A DNA stretch of 22,357 nt from Candidatus Segatella mututuai. GTDB lineage: Bacteria; Bacteroidota; Bacteroidia; Bacteroidales; Bacteroidaceae. Made by a program: the position numbers and the translations under genes. Under the pieces are notes generated by a model that did no database searches, was not told the origin of the DNA, and saw only the letters and a list, made by a program, of their open reading frames with translations. Shown here piece after piece: positions 6,661 to 14,726 of the stretch. Every line of letters begins with the position of its first letter. Positions within the stretch are counted from its first letter, which is position 1. The DNA lies in assembly GCA_002439605.1 (NCBI GenBank), contig DJOI01000002.1, positions 7,001-29,357 on the forward strand, read 5' to 3'.

Positions 6661-9234
6661 TTATAGTTCATCAAACTTGATGACCTGCTCAGTGGGGCGT
6701 TGTTTCTTCTTGTCTTTCTTATCTTTTTTGTCTTTCTTTTCGTCTTGTTCCTCACTTGACTTTTTCTCTGTGGTAGTTCCGGTGGCCTCGTTCTTTTCGG
6801 CAGGAATCTCCTTGATGACAGGACTGCCGTTTTCGTCGAGGATGATCTCTTCATTGAAAGCTGTGGTGTCTACCCGGGCAGTGTCTACCTTTGCCTTGGG
6901 CACATAACTTGCACAGATATACATATCGCGTGTGATGTCTTCGTCGTGAGGCTTGTCAAACTTGCCGTGGTATTTCTGGAAAGCGGGGTCGCCAAACAGG
7001 GCTTGCAGGAAGTAACCACATATTGGCAATGCCGTGCGAGAGCCTTGTCCGAGGGCACCTGTCCTAAAGTGTATGCAACGGTATTCGCCACCTACCCATG
7101 CGCCTACTACAAGCTTAGGGCTTACGCCCATGAACCAGGCATCTGAGTGATTGTTTGTAGTTCCTGTCTTTCCTCCAAATTCGGTGTCGCGATAGTTGCC
7201 AATATATCCCCACAGACTCTGTGATGTTCCTCCAGGCTCGCGCATACCACCCTGTAGCAATTGCTGCATCAAGAAAGCTGTTTTGTATGGAATCACTTGT
7301 TCTTCGGTAGTTGGAGTTGTGTAAACTTCTTTGCCGTCTTTATCTACAATCTTAGTTACCAAAACAGGATTGTGGTGTTTACCGTTGTCGGCGATGACGC
7401 AATAAGCGTTTGCCATTTCCAAAAGGTTGACATCGCTTGAGCCCAATGCCAAGGATGGCTCATCTTCCAGCGGACTTTCGATGCCCATCTTATGGGCGGT
7501 CTCTATGATACGCTTGATGCCCATTTCCTGTCCTAAGCGTACAGCAACCGAGTTGATGCTTTTTGCGAACGCACTCTTCAGCGGTATGGAGTCGCCCGAG
7601 AACGAACCATTGGCATTTGATGGTGTCCATTTTACCATCTCGTGCTTCTTCTTGTCGTATACATCCATTGAGATGTATTCGTCGCGGCGCTTGTCGCAAG
7701 GCGTAAGACCTTGGTTCATGGCTTCGGTGTAAACGAAGAGTTTGAATGTTGAACCAGGCTGGCGCTCGGCTGTTACCTTGTCATATTTCCAGTGGTCGAA
7801 GTCTATGTCGCCTACCCATGCCTTGACGGCTCCTGTCTGTGGTTCCATGGCCACAAAGGCACAATGCATGAATGTGGTCATGTACTTGATGGAGTCTTCG
7901 GATGTCATCATCTTGGTGATGGTGCCCTTGTCGTAGTCGAATACCTTGACAGGGTGTACCCACTCCTTATAATAATAGCTCACCGAGTCGGGATTGTTGG
8001 GGAAGCGAGCCATCAAGGCTTTATAGAATGGCTGACGCTCGGCAATGCCCTGAATGAAGTTGGGTATCACCTGGTGCTTTTCGTCCTGCCAGGGTTCCTG
8101 GCGAAGCCAGTTGGTATCTTGCTTACGGTAGATGTCCCAATGGTTGTTGAAGTTCTGCTGTACCTGTCGCATCTGTTTGCGTGCAGCGTCTTCTGCATAT
8201 TTCTGCATGCGGGTATCGATTGTGGTGTATATCTTCAGTCCGCTGGTATACAGGTCGTAACCCTCGTCTTTGCACCAGTCCGCAAGATAGTCAGCCACAG
8301 CTTCGCGGAAATATTTTGCCTGTCCGTCGTAATTTTCCTCCACCTTGAAGTTGAGCTTGATAGGCTCTTTGCTGAGGGTGTCGTATTCTTCGTGGCTCAA
8401 GTCGCCATGTCGTACCATATTGCTGAGTACCACGTTACGGCGTGCCAAACTATGTTCGGGGTTGGTACGTGGATTATAATAGGTGGTAGCTTTGAGCATA
8501 CCCACGAGCACGGCAGCCTGATTGATGCTCAGTTCCTTTGGGCTAACATTGAAGTAGGTCTTTGCTGCCGTCTTGATGCCATACGAGTTGGAACCGAAAT
8601 CTACAGTGTTGGCATACATCGTGATGATTTCCTTCTTACTGTAAACTGCTTCCAACTTAGCGGCGATGATCCATTCCTTGCTCTTGACAATGAGTATACG
8701 TAGCCCTGGCACCTTGCCCAACAAACCAGTGGAATACTGTGAACGGACGCGGAACATGTTTTTAGCCAACTGCTGGGTAATGGTGGACGCACCACGTGCG
8801 TCGTGATGAAGCATGGCATCCTTCATGGCGCTAAAGAGACCGATAGGGTCGATGCCCAAATGCTTATAGAAGCGCTCGTCCTCAGTGTCGACCAATGCCT
8901 TGAAGAAAGCTGGGGTTACCTCTTCGTATTTTACCGGGGTGCGGTTCTCGTTGAAATACTTACCTATCAACTTTCCGTCAGCACTGTAAATCTCGGAAGC
9001 CTCGCTGGTTTGTGGATTCAGGATACCAGAAAAGAAGCCTGGCGACTTTCCGAATAACCAGAGGAAGTTTATATCTACTGCACCTAAATACAGAAAGAAA
9101 GCCACTATGCAGCTGGCTATGCCAATGAGAGTTTTGGTATACCATGCTCTGCCTCGATACAGATTCTTATACCATGGCCAAAAAGCGCGGAGCTTGCGCC
9201 ATAGCCATGTTGCTAAGTTCTTGATTTTGTTCAT
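6661..9234 (-). CDS. mrcA: Class A penicillin-binding protein (PBP1A type)
   Basis: Bifunctional peptidoglycan glycosyltransferase and DD-transpeptidase in the cytoplasmic membrane with its catalytic domains in the periplasm. After a basic tail there is one membrane anchor (about 35-52). The glycosyltransferase domain shows TEDERFYKHLGID (117-129, catalytic E118) and GASTITQQLAKN (148-159). The transpeptidase domain shows SxxK as STFK (495-498, nucleophile S495), SxN as SIN (559-561) and KTG (689-691). The last 60 or so residues are low-complexity and highly charged (Glu/Lys, then Lys-Asp-Lys repeats), followed by QVIKFDEL. At 857 residues it is slightly long for the family because of this tail. 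A strong promoter overlaps the end of miaA. The mrcA symbol is by class; ponA is also used. Confidence 0.95.
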   Translation of the reverse strand: MNKIKNLATWLWRKLRAFWPWYKNLYRGRAWYTKTLIGIASCIVAFFLYLGAVDINFLWLFGKSPGFFSGILNPQTSEASEIYSADGKLIGKYFNENRTPVKYEEVTPAFFKALVDTEDERFYKHLGIDPIGLFSAMKDAMLHHDARGASTITQQLAKNMFRVRSQYSTGLLGKVPGLRILIVKSKEWIIAAKLEAVYSKKEIITMYANTVDFGSNSYGIKTAAKTYFNVSPKELSINQAAVLVGMLKATTYYNPRTNPEHSLARRNVVLSNMVRHGDLSHEEYDTLSKEPIKLNFKVEENYDGQAKYFREAVADYLADWCKDEGYDLYTSGLKIYTTIDTRMQKYAEDAARKQMRQVQQNFNNHWDIYRKQDTNWLRQEPWQDEKHQVIPNFIQGIAERQPFYKALMARFPNNPDSVSYYYKEWVHPVKVFDYDKGTITKMMTSEDSIKYMTTFMHCAFVAMEPQTGAVKAWVGDIDFDHWKYDKVTAERQPGSTFKLFVYTEAMNQGLTPCDKRRDEYISMDVYDKKKHEMVKWTPSNANGSFSGDSIPLKSAFAKSINSVAVRLGQEMGIKRIIETAHKMGIESPLEDEPSLALGSSDVNLLEMANAYCVIADNGKHHNPVLVTKIVDKDGKEVYTTPTTEEQVIPYKTAFLMQQLLQGGMREPGGTSQSLWGYIGNYRDTEFGGKTGTTNNHSDAWFMGVSPKLVVGAWVGGEYRCIHFRTGALGQGSRTALPICGYFLQALFGDPAFQKYHGKFDKPHDEDITRDMYICASYVPKAKVDTARVDTTAFNEEIILDENGSPVIKEIPAEKNEATGTTTEKKSSEEQDEKKDKKDKKDKKKQRPTEQVIKFDEL

Positions 9235-9271
9235 TGTTGTTGTCTGTTGAATACTCTTTTAAACTTTGTTG

Positions 9272-9301
9272 CAAAAGTAGTAAAAATTATTCCATCTTCA
9301 A
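9272..9301 (-). promoter_or_regulatory. Promoter of the class A PBP gene
   Basis: Minus strand TTG (9299-9301), 19 nt, then TACTTTTG (9272-9279), a full TAnnTTTG match. The upstream box lies inside the last codons of miaA. Transcription would start near 9265, about 30 nt before the PBP start codon. Confidence 0.7.
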
Positions 9302-10192
9302 GCAGCTATCCACATATTTTATGATTTCTTTAATATTATCGGGGTGAAACCATTGTATTGTATCGTCACGTTTGAACCAAGTAAGTTGTTTGCGCATATA
9401 TTCCCGGCTGTGTGACTGTATTTGCCGTGTTGCTTCCTGTAGGTCGATGTAACCATCAAAATAGGCAAACATTTCCTTGTAGCCCACAGTGCGAAGAGCT
9501 GTTTGCTTGCGATAGGCATATACACTGCGTGCTTCTGTCTCCAAACCTTCTTCCATCATTGCGAGAACTCGTTGGTTGATCCGGTCGTACAGTTCGGCAC
9601 GCTCTCTGTTAAGCCCTATCTTGACGATGCGGAAAGGACGGATTTTCCTTTCGTTGGTGCGGAAGGAGGTGTATGTTTTCCCTGTCTGGTGGCATATCTC
9701 CAAGGCATGAACCACGCGTCGTGGATTTTTCTTGTCTACTATGGCCCAGTGTTCTGGATCCAGCTCTTTTAGCTCTTCAACCAAAGCAACGAGTCCCTCG
9801 TTGGCAAGACGTTCTTTCATCCATTCTCTGATGTCGTCGCGCACGGTGGGTATGTCATCGATGCCATTACATACTGCATCAATGTACATCATACTCCCAC
9901 CAGCGAGAAGGGCCACATTTTGCTGGACATAAAGTTGTGCGAGGATTTTCATCACATCCTGTTCGTACATAGCTGCGCTATAATAGTCTTTGATGTGATG
10001 ATTGCCTACAAAATAATGATGAACTCTTTGCTGTTGTTTTGCCGTTGGAGCAGCTGTTCCTATAGGAATCTCTGCAAAAATCTGTCGGGAATCTGCATTG
10101 ATGATAGGGGTATGAAGGTGCTCAGCCAGCGATAGGCATAGTTCTGTCTTTCCTACTCCTGTAGGTCCGAGAACAACGAATAGAGTCTTCAT
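9287..10192 (-). CDS. miaA: tRNA dimethylallyltransferase
   Basis: Transfers a dimethylallyl group to N6 of A37 in tRNAs that read codons beginning with U, the first step of ms2i6A synthesis. The 301-residue protein opens with the P-loop GPTGVGKT (9-16), followed by NADSRQIF (32-39, the DSRQ substrate site), GGSMMYIDAV (Bacteroidota form of the GGTGLY motif) and the KNPRRVVHALEI segment. I chose ATG at 10192 (MKTLFVVLGP). The longest ORF begins two codons earlier at TTG and adds only Met-Pro, which the family lacks. It is the last gene of the lpxD-lpxC/fabZ-lpxA-miaA cluster and is separated from lpxA by a perfect hairpin, so its expression may be lower. Confidence 0.96.
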   Translation of the reverse strand: MKTLFVVLGPTGVGKTELCLSLAEHLHTPIINADSRQIFAEIPIGTAAPTAKQQQRVHHYFVGNHHIKDYYSAAMYEQDVMKILAQLYVQQNVALLAGGSMMYIDAVCNGIDDIPTVRDDIREWMKERLANEGLVALVEELKELDPEHWAIVDKKNPRRVVHALEICHQTGKTYTSFRTNERKIRPFRIVKIGLNRERAELYDRINQRVLAMMEEGLETEARSVYAYRKQTALRTVGYKEMFAYFDGYIDLQEATRQIQSHSREYMRKQLTWFKRDDTIQWFHPDNIKEIIKYVDSCLKME

Positions 10193-10219
10193 TGGCAAGG
10201 TTTATTGTATTACTATTAA

Positions 10220-10256
10220 GGCATTCTTGCTTCTGCAATTAGGAAGCAAGAATGCC
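10220..10256 (-). terminator. 14-bp hairpin between lpxA and miaA
   Basis: 10220-10233 and 10243-10256 are perfectly complementary over 14 bp with a 9-nt loop. On the minus-strand transcript it follows the lpxA stop by about 40 nt and is followed by TTAATAGT rather than a U-run. It is terminator-like but may be partial, since no promoter is visible for miaA. Confidence 0.55.
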
Positions 10257-10295
10257 TGTCTATCTTATTCTTTTGTCTGAGGTTTTTGTTGGATA

Positions 10296-11066
10296 TTATC
10301 GAATGATGCCTCGCTTGGAGCTTTCCACGAAGTCGATGATATACTGTAACTCAGGAGTAATTTTCAGGTTCTTCCTGATTTCTTCGATACCTTCTTTCAG
10401 AATGCCCTTGGAGTAGAGAAGACGATATGCCTCATGAATCTGCTGAATCAGTTCGTTGCTGAAGCCACGACGGCGTAATCCGATGAGGTTCAGGCCACAA
10501 TATTTAGTGGGCTCTTTTCCTGCGATAATATATGGAGGAATGTCCTGTGAGAATCGGCATCCACCTTGTATCATTACATATCCAGCAATGTGGCAGAACT
10601 GGTGGACGAGGACGTTGGCGCTTACGATAGCATTATCGTCTACTACCACCTCTCCAGCAAATTTTGTTGAGTTACCAATGATCAAACCATTTCCCAATTG
10701 GCAATCGTGTGCCACGTGTACACACTCCATGAGGAGGTTGTTGCTGCCTACTATAGTCTTACCTTTCGAAGCTGTGCCACGAGATATGGTTACATTCTCG
10801 CGAATACTGTTGTTGTCGCCTATTTCGCAGGTTGTTTGTTCGCCACGGAACTTCAAGTCCTGTGGCTTGGTAGAGATGCTGGCACCAGGAAAGAACTCGT
10901 TGTTATTGCCGATTCGTGCTCCCACATGGATGGTCACGGAATTCTGCATCACATTGTTGTCACCCAAAACAGTGTCTTTGTCAATATAGCAGAAAGGACC
11001 GACGATGTTGTTGTCGCCGAGTTTAGCCTCGGGATGAACAAATGCTAAAGGACTAATCTGGTTCAT
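10296..11066 (-). CDS. lpxA: UDP-N-acetylglucosamine 3-O-acyltransferase
   Basis: First enzyme of lipid A synthesis: moves a 3-hydroxyacyl chain from acyl carrier protein to the 3-OH of UDP-GlcNAc in the cytoplasm. The 256 residues show left-handed beta-helix hexapeptide repeats through about 180 (for example LGDNNIVGPFCYID, IGNNNEFFPG, VVDDNAIVSANV), then a helical C-terminal domain. The catalytic histidine is H120 in VHVAHDCQLGN. Length and the QDIPPYIIAG block (174-183) match the family. It lies 110 nt downstream of lpxC/fabZ on the same strand. The stretch before QDIPPY, where the acyl-chain ruler residue lies in E. coli (glycine), reads GGCRFSQD here, consistent with a different chain-length preference. 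Confidence 0.97.
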   Translation of the reverse strand: MNQISPLAFVHPEAKLGDNNIVGPFCYIDKDTVLGDNNVMQNSVTIHVGARIGNNNEFFPGASISTKPQDLKFRGEQTTCEIGDNNSIRENVTISRGTASKGKTIVGSNNLLMECVHVAHDCQLGNGLIIGNSTKFAGEVVVDDNAIVSANVLVHQFCHIAGYVMIQGGCRFSQDIPPYIIAGKEPTKYCGLNLIGLRRRGFSNELIQQIHEAYRLLYSKGILKEGIEEIRKNLKITPELQYIIDFVESSKRGIIR

Positions 11067-11176
11067 TTTCTATTTACAATTTATAATTAAGTATTATTGA
11101 TTCAAGTCTTACATGAAAAGAAGTCGGGAAATCGTCATCGTTTTTCCCCTGCCTTACATGTGAAAGTATAGTTTCT

Positions 11177-12559
11177 TTACTTGTTCTTAACTATTTGCGC
11201 CGTGAAGGTTGCTTCAGCCACTACTTGGTCGCCAACAAACATATAGCCCTTCATCGAGCTGATGCCATGGCGTACGGGTGCCAATAACTCTACGCGAAAC
11301 AGAAGAGTGTCGCCTGGGACAACCTTCTTGCGAAATTTCACATCATCTATCTTCATGAAGTATGTGCTCCAACGTTCGGGCTCTTCCAATTGGTTGAGAA
11401 CCAACAAGCCTCCACATTGTGCCATGGCTTCTACCTGTAGTACACCAGGCATGACAGGCTCTTCAGGGAAATGTCCCTGGAAGAAAGGCTCATTGCTTGT
11501 TACGCTCTTTACGCCAACAATGCTGGTTGGTCCCATGGCTATCACCTTGTCTACTAACTGCATCGGGTAACGATGGGGCAGGAGTTGACGGATGCGAATG
11601 TTGTCCATGATAGGCTCCTCGTTGGGGTTGTAGATTGGAGCCTGAATTTCATGCTTGCGAATTTCCTTACGCATCAGCCGTGCGAACTTGTTGTTTACGG
11701 TATGTCCAGGGCGGGTAGCAATGATGCGTCCCTTGATAGGCTTGCCGATAAGTGCCATGTCGCCGATGATGTCAAGAAGCTTATGTCGAGTACATTCGTT
11801 CTCCCACCGTAAAGGTCTGTGTTGGATATATCCCAATTTGCTGGCATCCATGTGTGGAACCTTCAGGTGGTCGGCGAGTTGGTCAAGCTGGGCTTGGTCT
11901 ACTTGGCGTTCGTATATCACAATGGCATTGTCGAGGTCACCACCTTTTATGAGATTGGCTTGCAGCAGTGGCATGATATCACGGACGAAAACGAAGGTGC
12001 GGGCAGACGCTATCTCTTCCGCATAGGTCTCCATTTTGTCGAGAGTAGCAAACTGACTGTTGATGAATTTGCTCTCGAAAGAGCACATGGCTGTGATGCT
12101 GAAGTCTTCGTCTGGCAGGATGGTGATGACAGAACCACTGTCGTCTTTTACCTCTATTTTATGACGGATGATGTAGTAATCTTTTTCTGCATTCTGCTCC
12201 TGTATGCCCACGCTCTGAATCTTTTCTACATACAAGGCTGCAGAACCATCAAGAATAGGGAACTCGGGACCATTTACCTGAATCAGGCAGTTGTCGATGC
12301 CGAGTGCGTAAAGAGCTGACATGCCATGCTCGATAGTGCTGACACGGACATCACCTTTGCCTATCACGGTGCCACGTTGTGTTTCGACCACATTTTCAGC
12401 AACAGCCTGTATGATAGGTTCGCCTTCTATATCGATGCGTTGTATCTTATAACCTGTGTTCTCTGGTGCAGGGTTGAAGGTTACGGTAAGGCTAAGACCT
12501 GTATGCAATCCTTTGCCGCACAAAGAGAAACTACCCTTTAGAGTCTTCTGTTTTGACAT
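11177..12559 (-). CDS. lpxC/fabZ: LpxC-FabZ fusion: UDP-3-O-acyl-GlcNAc deacetylase / 3-hydroxyacyl-ACP dehydratase
   Basis: One 460-residue polypeptide with two enzymes. Residues 1-305 are LpxC, the zinc deacetylase that commits UDP-acyl-GlcNAc to lipid A. E77 and H78 lie in STIEHGMSA, H259 and D263 in TRHKLLDIIGD (zinc ligands H78, H259, D263), and H286 in RPGHTVNN is the general acid. Residues about 312-460 are FabZ, which dehydrates 3-hydroxyacyl-ACP for fatty acid elongation: LLPHRYPMQLVD (326-337), H363 in FFQGHFPEEPVMPG and E377 in VEAMAQ. The 14-residue H-to-E spacing matches FabZ. The fusion is known in Bacteroidota and joins enzymes that compete for the same 3-hydroxyacyl-ACP pool. 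A repeat element lies directly upstream of the ATG. Confidence 0.97.
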   Translation of the reverse strand: MSKQKTLKGSFSLCGKGLHTGLSLTVTFNPAPENTGYKIQRIDIEGEPIIQAVAENVVETQRGTVIGKGDVRVSTIEHGMSALYALGIDNCLIQVNGPEFPILDGSAALYVEKIQSVGIQEQNAEKDYYIIRHKIEVKDDSGSVITILPDEDFSITAMCSFESKFINSQFATLDKMETYAEEIASARTFVFVRDIMPLLQANLIKGGDLDNAIVIYERQVDQAQLDQLADHLKVPHMDASKLGYIQHRPLRWENECTRHKLLDIIGDMALIGKPIKGRIIATRPGHTVNNKFARLMRKEIRKHEIQAPIYNPNEEPIMDNIRIRQLLPHRYPMQLVDKVIAMGPTSIVGVKSVTSNEPFFQGHFPEEPVMPGVLQVEAMAQCGGLLVLNQLEEPERWSTYFMKIDDVKFRKKVVPGDTLLFRVELLAPVRHGISSMKGYMFVGDQVVAEATFTAQIVKNK

Positions 12560-12572
12560 AATAATTTTATTT

Positions 12573-12664
12573 TAATGTTAAGTGTTTAATGTTAAGTGTT
12601 AACTGTTCTGGATAAGTGGGGGCAGATGCCTTCATTTAACATTCGACACTTAACATTTAACATT
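12573..12664 (-). repeat. 14-nt tandem repeat with inverted partner between lpxD and lpxC/fabZ
   Basis: TAATGTTAAGTGTT occurs twice in tandem (12573-12586, 12587-12600) and a diverged inverted copy lies at 12635-12664. The minus-strand transcript can fold into a long AU-rich hairpin around a roughly 32-nt loop. The tandem part ends 13 nt before the lpxC/fabZ start codon. A similar element precedes prfA. Confidence 0.7.
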
Positions 12665-12669
12665 GAAAA

Positions 12670-13701
12670 TTACTTTTTCTTCAGTTCTTCAATCTCTTTC
12701 TTCAAGTCGTTTAATTCCTTGTACATGTCAGGAAGGCGACGGAAGATGGCCTGTGACTTGAAGTAAGAACGCTGTTCCATAGGCGGCGTACCGATGAGTT
12801 GCTGTCCGCTCTTCAGACTTCCAGGAACTCCACTCTGCGCACCAAGGAAAACCTTGTCGCCAATAGTGATATGTCCTGCGATACCAACCTGTCCGCCAAA
12901 CATACACCACTGTCCAACCTTGGTGCTTCCAGCGATTCCTACCTGAGAAGACATGACTGTGTTTTCACCGATATCGGTATTGTGAGCTATCTGGACGAGG
13001 TTGTCGAGTTTCACGCCCTTACGGACATAGGTGCTTCCCATTGTGGATCGGTCAACACAAGTGTTTGCTCCAATCTCCACATTGTCTTCGATGGTTACTA
13101 TTCCTATCTGAGGAATCTTGTCGTAGCCGTCTGGGCCTGGTGCAAATCCAAATCCGTCTGCACCAATCACGCAGCCTGCATGAAGTGTAACGTTATTACC
13201 CAACTTACATCCATGATAAATGGTTACGTTAGGATAGACAAGTGCGTTCTTGCCCACTTTGACACCTTCGCCTATGTAGGCATGAGGATAAATCTGGCTA
13301 CCTTCGCCCACCTCAGCTCCATCGCAGATGTAAGCAAAAGCTCCTACGTATACACCATCAGCAACCTTTGCTTTGGGAGAAACGAAAGCCAATGGGTCTA
13401 TGCCAGTCTTCTTGGGCTTCATGGATTCATACATCTGCAGTAGTTTGGCTACGCATTCGTAGGCATTCTTTACACGAATTAATGTTGTGGAAACAGGCTT
13501 CTCCAGTTTTACACTTTCGTCAATCAATACAATGGAAGATTGAGTATCATATACATAATGAGTATATTTAGGATTTGAGAGGAAAGAAATGGCACCTTTC
13601 TTTCCTTCTTCAATCTTTGAAAAGGTATTGACGGTTACATTCTCGTCACCTTCTATGCGCCCTTGTACTAATTGGGCTATCTGTTGTGCGGTAAATTTCA
13701 T
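12670..13701 (-). CDS. lpxD: UDP-3-O-acylglucosamine N-acyltransferase
   Basis: Third lipid A enzyme: adds a 3-hydroxyacyl chain to the free 2-amino group made by LpxC. The 343-residue protein has an N-terminal uridine-binding domain (1-100), a left-handed beta-helix (about 100-300; ADGVYVGAFAYI, GNNVTLHAGCVIG) and a charged helical C-terminus (KELNDLKKEIEELKKK). The catalytic histidine is H240 in LVQIAHNTDIG, almost the same number as in E. coli. I start it at ATG 13701 (MKFTAQQIAQL). The longest ORF begins 18 codons earlier at TTG, but that extension overlaps the likely promoter box and is absent from the family. It is the first gene of the lipid A cluster. Confidence 0.96.
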   Translation of the reverse strand: MKFTAQQIAQLVQGRIEGDENVTVNTFSKIEEGKKGAISFLSNPKYTHYVYDTQSSIVLIDESVKLEKPVSTTLIRVKNAYECVAKLLQMYESMKPKKTGIDPLAFVSPKAKVADGVYVGAFAYICDGAEVGEGSQIYPHAYIGEGVKVGKNALVYPNVTIYHGCKLGNNVTLHAGCVIGADGFGFAPGPDGYDKIPQIGIVTIEDNVEIGANTCVDRSTMGSTYVRKGVKLDNLVQIAHNTDIGENTVMSSQVGIAGSTKVGQWCMFGGQVGIAGHITIGDKVFLGAQSGVPGSLKSGQQLIGTPPMEQRSYFKSQAIFRRLPDMYKELNDLKKEIEELKKK

Positions 13702-13752
13702 AATCGTTTGTTTTCTATGATTGCAGTTCGCCAGTAAGCTTCTTATTGCTTG

Positions 13753-13760
13753 CAAATATA
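13753..13760 (-). promoter_or_regulatory. Possible lpxD promoter (-7 box)
   Basis: TATATTTG on the minus strand fits TAnnTTTG and lies 52 nt upstream of the chosen lpxD start. No clear TTG box was found 17-23 nt further upstream, so this is a weaker call. Confidence 0.4.
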
Positions 13761-13832
13761 GTAAAAAAGATTCATAAACTTGTAATTATATCGTAATATT
13801 TTGCATTTTACCTTGCAAACGTGTGCTTTTTA

Positions 13833-13867
13833 GGCGCAAAGTACTCTGAGCAGGAGAACTTTGCGCC
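13833..13867 (-). terminator. Hairpin downstream of pyrF
   Basis: GGCGCAAAGT (13833-13842) pairs perfectly with ACTTTGCGCC (13858-13867), extended by three further pairs past a mismatch, with a 7-nt loop. It sits 19 nt after the pyrF stop and before the lpxD promoter region, where an operon end is expected. No U-run follows on the minus strand. Confidence 0.55.
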
Positions 13868-13885
13868 ATAAGAAGATGTTGGCTT

Positions 13886-14722
13886 TTATGAAAGTTTGGC
13901 TAATTCTTCCGCCATTTGCTCTTGCAATGCCTTGGCCTTGGCTCCTGCTGTCTCGGCAAAGTCCTCACCATTGCTGGCATAGATGATGCCGCGTGAAGAA
14001 TTGACCAGCAAGCCACAATCCTTGATGATGCCATACTTGCATACTTCTTGTAGGCTTCCTCCCTGGGCACCTACACCAGGGACGAGGAGGAAGTGGTTGG
14101 GCGCACATTTGCGAATGTCGGTAAACATGCTGCCTTGTGTGGCTCCTACGACATACATCATATTCTCGTCGTTTCCCCATTCTTGACTTTTCGTCAGCAC
14201 TCTCTCGAAAAGGCGTTGTCCGTTCTTGTCTTCTGTGAGTTGGAAATCGTGACTGCCCTTGTTGCTTGTCAGTGCCAGGAGGATGACCCACTTTCCCTCA
14301 TACTCCAAGAACGGTTTTACAGAGTCTTCGCCCATGTAGGGAGCTACTGTGAGAGCATCGAGTTTGTACTCTTCGAAGAAAGTACGTGCATACATCTTTG
14401 ATGTATTTCCGATGTCGCCTCTTTTGGCATCAGCGATGATAAAGTGATGAGGATAGTGCTCGTTCAGATAGGCAATGGTCTTATCGAAAGCTATCATGCC
14501 TGCCAGTCCCATGCTCTCGTAGAAAGCCAGATTTGGCTTATAGGAAACGCAGAAAGGGGCTGTGGCATCAATGATTGCCTTGTTGAAAGCGAAGACGACA
14601 TCCTCGGTCTTTTCATATTGTTTGATAAGGTGCTCTGGCACTTTCTTGATATCTGTGTCGAGGCCTACGCACAAGAAACTTTTCTTGGCGAATATCTGTT
14701 CTACAAGTTCTTTTCGGTTCAT
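13886..14722 (-). CDS. pyrF: Orotidine 5'-phosphate decarboxylase
   Basis: Last step of UMP synthesis: decarboxylates orotidine 5'-phosphate in the cytoplasm. The 278-residue protein is of the longer (type 2) PyrF group. It shows FLCVGLDTD near the N-terminus (16-24), the lysine of SYKPN (60-64) and the catalytic block ADAKRGDIGNT (97-107, with K100 and D103). Phosphate-binding residues are expected in VPGVGAQGG and the VNSSRGIIYA segment near the C-terminus. Its ATG lies 4 nt after the prfA stop codon, so translation is probably coupled. It is the last gene before the hairpin at 13833-13867. Confidence 0.97.
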   Translation of the reverse strand: MNRKELVEQIFAKKSFLCVGLDTDIKKVPEHLIKQYEKTEDVVFAFNKAIIDATAPFCVSYKPNLAFYESMGLAGMIAFDKTIAYLNEHYPHHFIIADAKRGDIGNTSKMYARTFFEEYKLDALTVAPYMGEDSVKPFLEYEGKWVILLALTSNKGSHDFQLTEDKNGQRLFERVLTKSQEWGNDENMMYVVGATQGSMFTDIRKCAPNHFLLVPGVGAQGGSLQEVCKYGIIKDCGLLVNSSRGIIYASNGEDFAETAGAKAKALQEQMAEELAKLS

Positions 14723-14726
14723 AGTT

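Noticed and set aside
7792..8703. 303-codon plus-strand ORF inside the class A PBP gene
   Set aside because: It is antisense to the glycosyltransferase and linker coding region, whose motifs are clear; no promoter or known domain, and the translation looks like a shadow frame.
10456..12319. Plus-strand ORFs of 102-177 codons opposite lpxA and lpxC/fabZ
   Set aside because: All are antisense to genes with intact catalytic motifs and show no domain features.
13702..13755. N-terminal extension of LpxD from TTG 13755
   Set aside because: It overlaps the probable TATATTTG promoter box, starts at a non-ATG codon and is not part of the LpxD family start.
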